From Halomonas sp. GFAJ-1 (GTDB lineage: Bacteria > Pseudomonadota > Gammaproteobacteria > Pseudomonadales > Halomonadaceae), in the NCBI GenBank assembly GCA_002966495.1, contig CP016490.1, forward strand, positions 806,001 through 870,000: a stretch of 64,000 nt of DNA, written 5' to 3'. A program made the translations under genes and the position numbers. Shown in pieces: positions 1-10,085 of this stretch. The notes under the pieces are model-generated. The model saw only the letters and a list, made by a program, of their open reading frames with translations. It searched no databases and was not told where the DNA came from. The first letter of the stretch is position 1; every line of letters starts with the position of its first letter.

Positions 1-1307
1 GAACAGAAACCCTTGGTCTTCCGGCGAGGGAGTTTTTCACTCCCTTTATCGTTACTCATGTCAGCATTCGCACTCGTGATACCTCCAGCGAACTTCTCAA
101 TTCACCTTCATCGGCTTACACGACGCTCCTCTACCGCGCATTCCTAAGAATGCACCCGTAGCTTCGGTACCTGGTTTAGCCCCGTTACATCTTCCGCGCA
201 GGCCGACTCGACTAGTGAGCTATTACGCTTTCTTTAAAGGATGGCTGCTTCTAAGCCAACCTCCTAGCTGTCTGAGCCTTCCCACATCGTTTCCCACTTA
301 ACCAGGATTTGGGGACCTTAGCTGACGGTCTGGGTTGTTTCCCTTTTCACGACGGACGTTAGCACCCGCCGTGTGTCTCCCACGCTCATACTCACCGGTA
401 TTCGGAGTTTGCCTCGGGTTGGTAAGTCGGGATGACCCCCTAGCCGAAACAGTGCTCTACCCCCGGCGGTAATACGTGAGGCGCTACCTAAATAGCTTTC
501 GAGGAGAACCAGCTATCTCCGAGCTTGATTAGCCTTTCACTCCGATCCACAAGTCATCCAAATCTTTTTCAACAGATCCTGGTTCGGGCCTCCAGTTGAT
601 GTTACTCAACCTTCACCCTGCTCATGGATAGATCGCTCGGTTTCGGGTCTATATCCAGCGACTGTGTCGCCCAGTTAAGACTCGGTTTCCCTACGGCTCC
701 CCTAAACGGTTAACCTCGCCACTGAATATAAGTCGCTGACCCATTATACAAAAGGTACGCAGTCACAGAACAAGTCTGCTCCTACTGCTTGTACGCACAC
801 GGTTTCAGGATCTATTTCACTCCCCTCTCCGGGGTTCTTTTCGCCTTTCCCTCACGGTACTGGTTCACTATCGGTCAGCCAGGAGTATTTAGCCTTGGAG
901 GATGGTCCCCCCGTCTTCAGTCAAGGTTTCTCGTGCCCCGACCTACTCGATTTCACATGATCAGATTTTCGACTACGGGGCTATCACCCGCTACGGCCGC
1001 GCTTCCCAGCGCGTTCGTCTAATCAGTCACATGCTTAAGGGCTGGTCCCCGTTCGCTCGCCGCTACTAGGGGAATCTCGGTTGATTTCTTTTCCTCAGGG
1101 TACTTAGATGTTTCAGTTCCCCTGGTTCGCCTCTTACGCCTATATATTCAGCGTAAGATACTCATCTTATGATGAGTGGGTTTCCCCATTCAGAAATGCC
1201 CGGGTCAAAGGTTGTTTGCCACCTCGCCGAGCCTTATCGCAGGCTACCACGTCTTTCATCGCCTCTGGCTGCCTAGGCATCCACCGTGTGCGCTTAATTG
1301 CTTGACC
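1..1307 (-). rRNA. rrl: 23S ribosomal RNA, 5' part (cut by window edge)
   Basis: The complement reads as the 5' portion of bacterial 23S rRNA. The mature 5' end is set near 1307, where the minus strand begins GGTCAAGCAATTAAGCG and continues into the highly conserved CACACGGTGGATGCC. The 3' half lies left of the window. Open reading frames here are spurious. It is the last gene seen of the operon 16S-tRNA-Ile-tRNA-Ala-23S. Confidence 0.97.
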
Positions 1308-1426
1308 CTATAACCCGAAGGAGTCTGGATTTCGCAATAATAACGATTGCCGGATACGCTTGAGACGTATCACAAAACAATTACGTATAAACACTTCTAC
1401 GAAGCGTTTATGTCAGCATGATATAC

Positions 1427-1440
1427 ATTGTTAAAGAGCG
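1427..1440 (-). promoter_or_regulatory. boxA antitermination site before 23S rRNA
   Basis: The minus strand reads CGCTCTTTAACAAT, the classic rRNA boxA recognised by the NusB/NusE antitermination complex. It lies about 120 nt upstream of 23S in the spacer 1308-1573, which otherwise holds only processing-stem sequence. The same element occurs in the operon leader at 3636-3649. Confidence 0.8.
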
Positions 1441-1573
1441 GCTGTTCAATGAACAGTGATAAAGCAGTATGTTAAAACAACGTGTTAAAACACAGTGACT
1501 TATCAATGGTCACGAAACATTCACAAACGGTCGTTAAGGTACGATAAAACAATATGTACAACACAGTACGTAA

Positions 1574-1649
1574 TGGTGGAGCCAAGCGGGATCGAACCGC
1601 TGACCTCCTGCGTGCAAGGCAGGCGCTCTCCCAGCTGAGCTATGGCCCC
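1574..1649 (-). tRNA. tRNA-Ala (anticodon TGC)
   Basis: A complete 76-nt cloverleaf with encoded CCA. The acceptor stem pairs GGGGCCA with TGGCTCC, the anticodon loop is CTTGCAC (anticodon TGC), and the T-loop is TTCGATC. It sits in the 16S-23S spacer after tRNA-Ile, the usual gammaproteobacterial arrangement. Confidence 0.97.
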
Positions 1650-1700
1650 ATTGTTTTTTGCTGACCTTACCTCTTGCCATTAATTTCTGTGAAACAAGGC

Positions 1701-1741
1701 AAAATGCGACGACGTATAGCCTGCTATACGAGGAGCATTTT
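1701..1741. repeat. Imperfect inverted repeat between the two spacer tRNAs
   Basis: The arms AAAATGCGACGACGTATAG and CTATACGAGGAGCATTTT pair with a few mismatches around a short loop, giving a stem-loop in the precursor rRNA between tRNA-Ala and tRNA-Ile. It could be an RNase processing stem or a copy of a dispersed palindromic repeat. I saw no second copy in this window. Confidence 0.6.
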
Positions 1742-1761
1742 AACGCAGTATCGCAGGAATT

Positions 1762-1838
<77 letters not shown>

Positions 1839-1922
1839 AAGAGGGGATCGTGCTTAAACCGTTTGCTCTATATCTGATCAGGTAATTCATTGTGAGCGCT
1901 TACCGCGAGGAGTGATGCATCG

Positions 1923-3460
<1,538 letters not shown>

Positions 3461-3635
3461 ATCATTGTGATGCTTACTCGTTGCTTAAGGACTAGCCGAA
3501 AGCAACAAAAGCGCATCAAACTTGGCTCAAGGTTCAAACGAATTCATTCAAACTTACGTTTTCATGACCGCTTGCCTTGATATTTGGTGATTTATCACCC
3601 TCATCGGCAAGCGCCCACATGAATTACCTGATCAA

Positions 3636-3649
3636 ATTGTTAAAGAGCG
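3636..3649 (-). promoter_or_regulatory. boxA in the rRNA operon leader
   Basis: The minus strand reads CGCTCTTTAACAAT, identical to the boxA before 23S. It lies in the untranslated leader between the promoter near 3704 and 16S at 3460, where it would load the antitermination complex. The rest of the leader holds no gene. Confidence 0.8.
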
Positions 3650-3703
3650 TTTCGCTAATAACTGGCTTGCCGTTGAATTGGCTTGCCTCAGCGAGGAAGG
3701 CGT

Positions 3704-3731
3704 ATTCTACGCATTTCCTGGTGGTTGTCAA
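3704..3731 (-). promoter_or_regulatory. Probable proximal rRNA operon promoter
   Basis: The minus strand has TTGACA (3726-3731), a 16-nt spacer and TAGAAT (3704-3709), followed by a GC-containing discriminator. Transcription would start near 3697 and give a leader of about 235 nt before 16S. It is a near-consensus sigma-70 promoter. Confidence 0.75.
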
Positions 3732-3769
3732 CCGCTATTTTCAATGACTGGATTCAGCGAACGAGGCGA

Positions 3770-3798
3770 GCCATACAACCGCTCTAACCTACTGACAA
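3770..3798 (-). promoter_or_regulatory. Candidate distal rRNA operon promoter
   Basis: The minus strand has TTGTCA (3793-3798), a 17-nt spacer and TATGGC (3770-3775), 67 bp upstream of the proximal promoter. Tandem promoters are common on rRNA operons. The -10 element is weak, so this is tentative. Confidence 0.4.
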
Positions 3799-3966
3799 AC
3801 CGAAGGTTTTCACCTTCATTCACCGCTGGTAACGCTTGGCGTCCCCGGCAGCGGATGCGTACTTTACGGATTCGCCGCCGTCTTGGCAAGGGCTTTTAGA
3901 AAATAAGGAGAAGAAAGTTTCAATACGCTCAGATTTGGCTTTTGAAAGCACTTCGGCGCCACTGCT

Positions 3967-3996
3967 TTGGCAGTTACACTTATACCTGCCTTATAG
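3967..3996 (+). promoter_or_regulatory. Candidate pyrB promoter
   Basis: TTGGCA (3967-3972), an 18-nt spacer and TTATAG (3991-3996) lie about 30 bp before the chosen pyrB start. The interval 3799-4027 has no other gene. The six-base arms AAAGCA (3945-3950) and TGCTTT (3963-3968) could form a small hairpin. A weak match, so low confidence. Confidence 0.3.
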
Positions 3997-4027
3997 CACT
4001 GAATGCCTATCTACTTTGAGGTCTACG

Positions 4028-5053
4028 ATGAGCCAGCACTTATTAACCGTCGATTCATTAAGCCGCGAAAGCGTTAATCACTTATTGCGTGTTGCCTCGC
4101 GCATGGAGCCGATTGCACAGCGGCGCCAGGTGACGCGTGTGCTGGAAGGCGCGGTGCTCGGCAATCTTTTCTTTGAGGCCAGTACACGAACGCGGGTGAG
4201 CTTTAATGCTGCTTTTTGCCGCTTAGGGGGCAGCGTATGCGACACCACCGGTTTTACCTTCTCTTCCATGGCGAAGGGAGAATCGCTCTACGATACTAGT
4301 CGGGTAATGAGTGGCTACTGCGATGCGATTGTCATGCGCCATCCTGATCAAGGCTCAGTGGCAGAGTTTGCAGCGGCGACCAACGTGCCGGTGATTAACG
4401 GTGGGGATGGCCCGGGAGAACACCCAAGCCAAGCGTTGCTAGACCTTTATACGATTGATAAAGAGTTTCAGCGGTTAGGTAAATCGCTCAGTGGCGCGCA
4501 TATCTTACTGACCGGCGATTTAAAGTATGGCCGTACAGTGCATTCGCTGATTAAGCTGTTGTCCCTTTACGATCCGCTGCGCATTACCCTGGTTTCTCCG
4601 CCTGGGCTTGAGATGCCTTCAACACTGATTGACTTAGTGACCTCACGCGGGCACCGCATTGAACAGCGCGACTCATTGGCCAGCGATTTCTCGGACCTGG
4701 ATGTGGTTTACACCACGAGGATTCAGAAAGAGCGCTTTACCGACGAGATGAACGAGAGCTTTCAGGGGCTTTCCGACGACTTTATGGTCAATCGCGAATT
4801 TCTTGACCACCGTTGCAATCAGGGCACGATTGTCATGCACCCACTGCCCCGAGATAGCCGCCCGGGCGCCAATGACCTGCATGTAGACTTAAACGGGGAT
4901 CCGCGTTTGGCGATTTTCCGTCAGACGGATAACGGTATTCCCATGCGCATGGCTATTTTCGCAACGCTTCTGAACGTTGACGATTTGATTGAGAAAGACC
5001 TGCGCTCAGTACGCTGGTTCGTCCCCTCCCAAACCGGTACGCTGGATCGATAA
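4028..5053 (+). CDS. pyrB: Aspartate carbamoyltransferase catalytic chain
   Basis: Joins carbamoyl phosphate to aspartate, the committed step of pyrimidine synthesis, in the cytoplasm. The 341-residue protein has the carbamoyl-phosphate loop STRTR (52-56), HPSQ (132-135), GDLKYGRT (163-170) and HPLPR (271-275). The ATG at 4028 is chosen because the preceding 64 in-frame codons look unlike the family, and TGAGGT just upstream is a plausible ribosome site. Compared with the E. coli catalytic chain (311 residues) it has a longer C-terminus after about residue 320. No pyrI regulatory-chain gene or dihydroorotase-like gene follows. It converges on ruvX with only 14 bp between stops. Confidence 0.95.
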   Translation: MSQHLLTVDSLSRESVNHLLRVASRMEPIAQRRQVTRVLEGAVLGNLFFEASTRTRVSFNAAFCRLGGSVCDTTGFTFSSMAKGESLYDTSRVMSGYCDAIVMRHPDQGSVAEFAAATNVPVINGGDGPGEHPSQALLDLYTIDKEFQRLGKSLSGAHILLTGDLKYGRTVHSLIKLLSLYDPLRITLVSPPGLEMPSTLIDLVTSRGHRIEQRDSLASDFSDLDVVYTTRIQKERFTDEMNESFQGLSDDFMVNREFLDHRCNQGTIVMHPLPRDSRPGANDLHVDLNGDPRLAIFRQTDNGIPMRMAIFATLLNVDDLIEKDLRSVRWFVPSQTGTLDR

Positions 5054-5067
5054 TTTTCTATACCGCG

Positions 5068-5523
5068 TTAATAAGCGCTACGCCCGCCGGGTAGTCCTTC
5101 CTGGTGGGCAAACCAGCCTTCTAAAATAAGCACGGCGGCGATGCCGTCAACGCTCTCTTCCCGGTAATTACCACGGTGGCCCGCCGCATGCGCAATTTGC
5201 TTGGCTTCGCGAGTAGAGCCTCGCTCATCAACCATTTCAATCGGCTTGCCGAAACGCCCATGAAGGCGATTAGCAAACTTACGTGCCCGCGTGCTCATCG
5301 CTGATTCAGTGCCATCCATATTGAGTGGCAACCCCACTACAAACAGATCAGGCTGCCACTCCTCTACTAAACGTGTGACAAGGTTCCAATCAGGAATGCC
5401 GTCGCGTGCGGTGAGCGGCGACAGTTCTCGCGCACTCTTTAGCAGCTCGTTCGCCACGGCAACCCCTATGCGCCGGGTGCCAAAATCAAATCCGAGGATC
5501 AGCCGCTGCCCGCTATCAGCCAT
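5068..5523 (-). CDS. ruvX: YqgF/RuvX family nuclease (pre-16S rRNA processing)
   Basis: A 151-residue RNase H-fold protein of the YqgF family, implicated in maturing the 5' end of 16S rRNA and earlier proposed as a Holliday junction resolvase. The N-terminal strand GFDFGTRRIGVAV carries the first acidic catalytic residue (Asp13). VVGLPLNMDG and DERGSTREA supply the later acidic motifs. It lies 12 bp downstream of yqgE and is probably co-transcribed with it, the common pairing in gammaproteobacteria. Confidence 0.93.
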   Translation of the reverse strand: MADSGQRLILGFDFGTRRIGVAVANELLKSARELSPLTARDGIPDWNLVTRLVEEWQPDLFVVGLPLNMDGTESAMSTRARKFANRLHGRFGKPIEMVDERGSTREAKQIAHAAGHRGNYREESVDGIAAVLILEGWFAHQEGLPGGRSAY

Positions 5524-5535
5524 GACACTTCACCA

Positions 5536-6093
5536 TCACGCATGCCCTGCATCACGGGTCATCAGATTTAGGTCAACGCCCAAAATTCCAGCGGCGGCAG
5601 TTAAACGCTCGGCTGGGGGCGTATCAAACAGCACGCTTCCCTCGCCTTCAACGGTCAGCCACGCGTTCTCTTTTAGCTCCTCCTCCAACTGCCCAACATC
5701 CCAGCCCGCACAGCCTAAACAGACCAGAAAATGCTCAGGCCCTGTGCCATCAGCTAGCGCCTGGAGAATATCCATTGAGGTGGTAAGCGCAATATTATCT
5801 TCCACTTGGACGCTGGAGTCCCACTCTTGACTATCACCCAGGTGCAAAATGAAACCACGATCCTTATGCATGGGGCCGCCATAATAAACCGGTGCATTAC
5901 GATGTGGACTGTCGTCGCCCCCTAATGAGAGCTGTTCAAACAGGGCGTCCAAGGTAATCTCTAGCGGCCGGTTAGCGATAACGCCCATGCAACCATTGTT
6001 ATCATGGTCACAAAGATAGATCAGGCTGCCGGCAAAATTGGGGTCTTCTAAGTGCGGCATTGCCATTAAAAAGTGATGCTTTAAACTTTGCAT
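5536..6093 (-). CDS. yqgE: YqgE/AlgH family protein (UPF0301)
   Basis: A 185-residue cytoplasmic protein of the YqgE/AlgH family. Its biochemical role is not settled; in Pseudomonas the homologue was named for an effect on alginate. Family signatures include the N-terminal FLMAMPHLEDPNFAGS, the GVIANRPL segment and GPVYYGGP-like VYYGGPM. A clear GGAG ribosome site precedes the ATG. It is upstream of ruvX in the same operon. Confidence 0.9.
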   Translation of the reverse strand: MQSLKHHFLMAMPHLEDPNFAGSLIYLCDHDNNGCMGVIANRPLEITLDALFEQLSLGGDDSPHRNAPVYYGGPMHKDRGFILHLGDSQEWDSSVQVEDNIALTTSMDILQALADGTGPEHFLVCLGCAGWDVGQLEEELKENAWLTVEGEGSVLFDTPPAERLTAAAGILGVDLNLMTRDAGHA

Positions 6094-6160
6094 GCGTCTC
6101 CTACGGCCCGCCGATTGCTCGGCAAGCCTCGAATTATTTAGCGACTAGAACGTTCAACCT

Positions 6161-7117
6161 TTAGGTAAGCCGACGCTCAATCGCGTCCAGCAGCATGCCA
6201 GCAATATCGGTACCGCGCTGGTCATCGATTTCACGCACGCAGGTTGGGCTAGTGACGTTAATTTCGGTGATGTAATCGCCGATCACGTCTAAACCAACAA
6301 ACATCAACCCTTTTTCGCGAATCATGGGCTGCACCTGCTGGATGAGCCAGTGGTCACGCTCGGTCAGCTCTCGGCTGACGCCACGTCCACCGGCGGCAAG
6401 ATTGCCTCGGGTTTCCCCTGCTGATGGTATACGTGCCAACCCAAAGGGTACCGGCTCACCATCAACCAACAAGATACGCGTGTCGCCATCTTTGATTTCC
6501 GGCAAATAGCGCTGCGCCATAATTTGCCGTTGGCCACGCAATGTCAGCTGCTCAATCACGGCACCAATGTTACGGCCATCGGGGCCAATATGGAAAATAC
6601 CGGTGCCGCCCATGCCATCAAGCGGCTTGAAGATCACATCGCCGTGCTCGGCGTGGAAAGCACGCAGTACGTCATCACGGCTAGCGACTATCGTGGGGGC
6701 ACAGCAGTGGGGGAACTGCTGGGCAAAAAGCTTTTCGTTGCACTGCAAAAGCGCTGCGGTGGGATTGACCACTAGCACGCCATCTCGCTCGGCAAACCCT
6801 AATAGATGAACCGCATTGGTAAAATCAGCATCTACCGGCGGGTCTTTGCGCATTAGCACCACGTCTAACTCAGCGAGCGGACGCTGCGCCGCTTCTCCCA
6901 AGTCGAACCAGTGACTGGGGTCACGATGCACCGTCAGCGGGCGCATACGCGCGTAAGCTTTTCCCGCCTGCAAGAAAAGATCCTCCTGCTCCATATAGTG
7001 CAGGGTGTAGCCGCGCTCTTGAGCTGCCCACAACATAGCCATAGTGGTATCTTTCTTGTAAGCGATGTCGCTGATGGGATCCATCACCACACCGAGATGC
7101 AACGTTGCCTGGCTCAT
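6161..7117 (-). CDS. gshB: Glutathione synthetase
   Basis: ATP-dependent ligase joining gamma-glutamylcysteine to glycine, the second step of glutathione synthesis. The 318-residue protein starts MSQATLHLGVVMDPI and has the ATP-grasp elements FKPLDGMGGTGIF, AQRYLPEI and DVIGDYITEINVTSPT. A longer frame runs 21 codons upstream, but family proteins begin at the chosen methionine. gshA is not adjacent. Head-to-tail with yqgE, 67 bp apart, so possibly one operon. Confidence 0.95.
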   Translation of the reverse strand: MSQATLHLGVVMDPISDIAYKKDTTMAMLWAAQERGYTLHYMEQEDLFLQAGKAYARMRPLTVHRDPSHWFDLGEAAQRPLAELDVVLMRKDPPVDADFTNAVHLLGFAERDGVLVVNPTAALLQCNEKLFAQQFPHCCAPTIVASRDDVLRAFHAEHGDVIFKPLDGMGGTGIFHIGPDGRNIGAVIEQLTLRGQRQIMAQRYLPEIKDGDTRILLVDGEPVPFGLARIPSAGETRGNLAAGGRGVSRELTERDHWLIQQVQPMIREKGLMFVGLDVIGDYITEINVTSPTCVREIDDQRGTDIAGMLLDAIERRLT

Positions 7118-7196
7118 TGAGGTACCTATCCATACATGAACAATAGCCGCCAGTATGCCGCACTGCCTGTACGGCTCCAACCATCACTATTTGCGG

Positions 7197-7901
7197 CTAC
7201 TTAGTTTGCTCATCAGTGAGGGCGCCGACAACAAGGCGCACAGCCCCCGGTTCTAAGGTGATTAACTGCTGCTTGTAGAGCCGCCCAATCGCCTGCTTAT
7301 AAGCGCTCTTACTTACCCCCAACCGTGTTTTGATTTCGTGAGCCGAGCTTTTATCGCCCAAGGGCAAGTAACCACCGCTTTCGCGCAGCGCCTGTAGCAC
7401 CTTGTCACCCACCACGTCTAAGCGGGCAGCCCCTGGTGGCAGTAGCGAAATATCCACTCGGCCATCTTCACGGCGCTGCTTAACATAGCCCTTAAGCGAC
7501 TGCCCACGGCGCAGCGGCTGAGTAATATCATCTTGATAAATCAGCCCCCAGTAGCGGTGATTAACCACGACCTTCATACCTAAATCCGTTCGGTCGGCAA
7601 CCACCACAGAGACTTCATCCCCCTTCTCCAGGGCCCAGGCATCGTCGGTTAAAAAACGGTCAAGACGCATGGTGGCCACTGGACGCCCCTGGTCATCACT
7701 ATAAAGCATGACCAGTACCCGCTTGCCGGGGTCAGGCCGAAAGCGCTGCTCACTGTAAGGCAACAGCACATCTTTAGGCTGCCCCCACTGTAGAAACGCC
7801 CCCGTACTGTTGACCGCCGTCACGGTTAAGTACGCCACATCACCCAACTGGGCAGATGCATCGCTAGCGGAGCGGGGAGATGAGTGTGACTCACGGACCA
7901 T
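7197..7901 (-). CDS. cvfB: S1-like RNA-binding protein, CvfB family
   Basis: A 234-residue predicted RNA-binding protein. The first half has S1-like OB-fold repeats (LTVTAVNSTGAFLQWG, then VVVADRTDLGMKVVVN, then LKGYVKQRREDGRVDISL). The C-terminus resembles a winged helix (KTRLGVSKSAYKQAIGRLYKQ), the CvfB architecture. The start at 7901 is preferred because AAGGA lies 8 bases upstream; an in-frame extension to 7985 has no family match. In Gram-positive bacteria CvfB affects virulence gene expression; the role here is unknown. Confidence 0.85.
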   Translation of the reverse strand: MVRESHSSPRSASDASAQLGDVAYLTVTAVNSTGAFLQWGQPKDVLLPYSEQRFRPDPGKRVLVMLYSDDQGRPVATMRLDRFLTDDAWALEKGDEVSVVVADRTDLGMKVVVNHRYWGLIYQDDITQPLRRGQSLKGYVKQRREDGRVDISLLPPGAARLDVVGDKVLQALRESGGYLPLGDKSSAHEIKTRLGVSKSAYKQAIGRLYKQQLITLEPGAVRLVVGALTDEQTK

Positions 7902-8003
7902 GGGTACCGTCCTTACAAGAAGTAGAGCTTCATTATGGTGGGTTGCGCACGCAAGGCAAAGCGTCGCGGCGGCCAGCCAAACCAACCGAGGGGAAAAGCG
8001 TAT

Positions 8004-8034
8004 AAAAACGCTGCCACCGCATTGCTGGGCAGCG
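8004..8034 (-). terminator. Rho-independent terminator after rsmE
   Basis: On the minus strand CGCTGCC pairs with GGCAGCG and is followed directly by TTTTT (complement of 8004-8008). It lies 32 bp past the rsmE stop and would separate the secB-rsmE unit from cvfB. The rest of 7902-8066 has no gene. Confidence 0.7.
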
Positions 8035-8066
8035 ACTGCGTGGAAGGTGTTTACACTAATCAGTGC

Positions 8067-8786
8067 TTACAAATCACCAAAGTGATGCTGCAGTAGCGTT
8101 AAAGCCACCACCGGGGCGGTTTCAGTACGCAGTACCCTAGGCCCTAGCGTGAGCGGCGTAAAACCGCTGGCAATAGCGGCGTTAATATCCACGTCGCTTA
8201 AACCACCTTCAGGGCCAATCAACAGCGCCGCCGCATTAGGGCGAGACTGTTGGTTAAAGGCGTTGCCTGTTGCCAAGTGCAGCATTAAACGCAGCGGCTC
8301 CTGGCGATCGGCGAGCCACTCATCAAGCGCGATGGGTGGATAAACCGGTGGCACTACCGCACGCCCGCACTGTTCGCAGGCACTGGCAGCGACTGCCTGC
8401 CAATGCGCCAGCTTTTTCTCTTCCCGGTCACCTTTGAGGCGTACATCACCCCGCTCGGTATAGAGCGGGGTAATCGCGGCAACGCCTAACTCCACGGCTT
8501 TTTGAATGGCGTAGTCCATTCGGTCGCCTTTGGAAATCGCTTGACCAAGATGCACGGCCAGTGGCGACTCGCCGCTGCCTTGCCAGAGCGCCTTAATACG
8601 CACCGTCGTGTGTTTGCGACTCACGTCAGCTAAGCGCACGCCCGCCTCTCGCCCCTGACCGTCAAACAGCATCAGTGGCGCGCCTTCGCCCATCCGCAGC
8701 ACCCGCGTAACGTGTCGCGCAGGGCCTTCCGGAAGCGTTAAGGTTGCGCCTACTACAAACTCAGCAGGCACATAGAGACGCGGCAT
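8067..8786 (-). CDS. rsmE: 16S rRNA m3U1498 methyltransferase
   Basis: SAM-dependent SPOUT-class enzyme that methylates N3 of U1498 in 16S rRNA. The 239-residue protein starts MPRLYVPAEF, matching the family N-terminus (PUA-like domain). The C-terminal trefoil knot carries LLIGPEGGLSDVDI and LGPRVLRTETAPVVAL, the SAM-binding knot. The frame extends 16 codons to 8834, three bases after the secB stop, so a start there cannot be excluded. Confidence 0.93.
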   Translation of the reverse strand: MPRLYVPAEFVVGATLTLPEGPARHVTRVLRMGEGAPLMLFDGQGREAGVRLADVSRKHTTVRIKALWQGSGESPLAVHLGQAISKGDRMDYAIQKAVELGVAAITPLYTERGDVRLKGDREEKKLAHWQAVAASACEQCGRAVVPPVYPPIALDEWLADRQEPLRLMLHLATGNAFNQQSRPNAAALLIGPEGGLSDVDINAAIASGFTPLTLGPRVLRTETAPVVALTLLQHHFGDL

Positions 8787-8837
8787 TTTACCGTGCAAGG
8801 CAACCCAATCAGCGGCGAGCAACGTTTCCGACATAGC

Positions 8838-9347
8838 TTAGTGAGTATTCTCTGCGGCTTGTTGAGCCTGCTGCGCTTCACGCTGCTTGCGCTGGGCGTA
8901 CATGGCTTCAAAATTTACCGGCGCCAGCATCAGCGGGGGGAAGCCGCCACGATTGACGAGGTTGTCCACACACTCACGGGCGTAAGGGAACAGCAGGTTA
9001 GGGCAGAACGCACCTAACGTTTGCTCAAGCTGGGCACCTTCGATACCCGAGATACGGAATAGGCCCGCTTGCTCGACTTCAGCGAGAAACGACGTGGTGC
9101 CCGTTTCGCTATCGTTAACCTGAGCCGTCACCTTCACCACGACTTCGTACTGGTCGTCAGCGATTTTCTGGCTGGTGGTGTTAAGGTCGAGATTGACCTT
9201 AGGTTTGAACGCCTGCTTAAACACAGAGGGCGAATTAGGCGCTTCAAACGAAATATCTTTTACGTAGATACGCTGTAAAGAGAACTTCAGCTGTGGCTTT
9301 TCGCCTTCTGCGGCGCCAGCCTGGGGGGTATTGTTATCTTCCGCCAT
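8838..9347 (-). CDS. secB: Protein-export chaperone SecB
   Basis: Tetrameric cytoplasmic chaperone that keeps preproteins unfolded and hands them to SecA. The 169-residue protein has the family core FSLQRIYVKDISFEAPNSP, EVEQAGLFRI and the conserved LLFPYARECVDNLV. The C-terminal tail is rich in Gln and Ala and lacks the zinc-type ending, as usual for SecB. A strong AGGAG site precedes the ATG. It follows a rhodanese gene, as in enterobacteria, but the grxC gene often found between them is absent. Confidence 0.96.
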   Translation of the reverse strand: MAEDNNTPQAGAAEGEKPQLKFSLQRIYVKDISFEAPNSPSVFKQAFKPKVNLDLNTTSQKIADDQYEVVVKVTAQVNDSETGTTSFLAEVEQAGLFRISGIEGAQLEQTLGAFCPNLLFPYARECVDNLVNRGGFPPLMLAPVNFEAMYAQRKQREAQQAQQAAENTH

Positions 9348-9408
9348 TGGAATGCTCCTGATAATTCATTCGATAAATAACGTCACGCAGATATTACCAA
9401 CCACGTGA

Positions 9409-9840
9409 TTACTTTTTAACGACCGGTAAACCATCGGCCTGCCATTGCGCCATACCACCTTTAAGCTTGGTAGCACGCTCGAAACCCGCTTTGGAGAGTT
9501 TTGCATGGGCAGCGCCAGAGCTCTGGCCATGCTTACACACCACGATAATCGGCTGGCTTTTAACTTTCTCCAGTTCGCTCATGCGGCTATCAAGGCTGCT
9601 TTGGGGTATGTTGCGTGCGCCAGCGATATGCCCGGCTTTAAAGTCTTTGCTTTCACGAATATCCAGCACCACCGCGTCTTCACGGTTAATGAGCTGGGTG
9701 GCCTCTGTAGAGGTCACGGCATTGGTGGCAGCACTGCGCGTTTCATAGGTAATCCACGCTATCAGTACCAGCAAAAACGCCCCCACTAATAGGGGGTGAT
9801 TCATTACGAATTCGAACAGCTGATCGATCATCGCGAACAT
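9409..9840 (-). CDS. yibN: Membrane-anchored rhodanese-domain protein (YibN-like)
   Basis: A 143-residue protein with one N-terminal transmembrane helix (about 14-31) and a cytoplasmic rhodanese domain. The active-site loop CKHGQSSGA places the catalytic cysteine at 102, so sulfurtransferase activity is possible. The neighbourhood with secB matches E. coli yibN. AAGAGA lies just upstream of the chosen ATG; Met4 is an alternative start. The divergent gap 9841-10085 to gpmI must hold promoters for both, but I saw no confident match there. Confidence 0.88.
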   Translation of the reverse strand: MFAMIDQLFEFVMNHPLLVGAFLLVLIAWITYETRSAATNAVTSTEATQLINREDAVVLDIRESKDFKAGHIAGARNIPQSSLDSRMSELEKVKSQPIIVVCKHGQSSGAAHAKLSKAGFERATKLKGGMAQWQADGLPVVKK

Positions 9841-10085
9841 AATCTCTTGGTCTATGCAGAAAAAAGCGGCCTAGCCACTGTCAGAAACGCGACAAGTATA
9901 CACGTCACACAGCATTCCGCGCAGGCCATGACGCCCGACGGCTGCCTGCGTTATGATGCCCCATGCACGCGAGCGTCGCGACCCCGATCATAAGGTGTTG
10001 CCTGAAAACTGCCTGAGCAGCCTTTAATAAGGTTTCAAAGCGCTCCTCACATTGTTTGACGGACCCACTTAACGAGGTTTTTTCC

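Noticed and set aside
5291..5830. Plus-strand 179-codon ORF across ruvX and yqgE
   Set aside because: Antisense to two well-supported genes, with a Ser/Arg-rich translation typical of an antisense frame.
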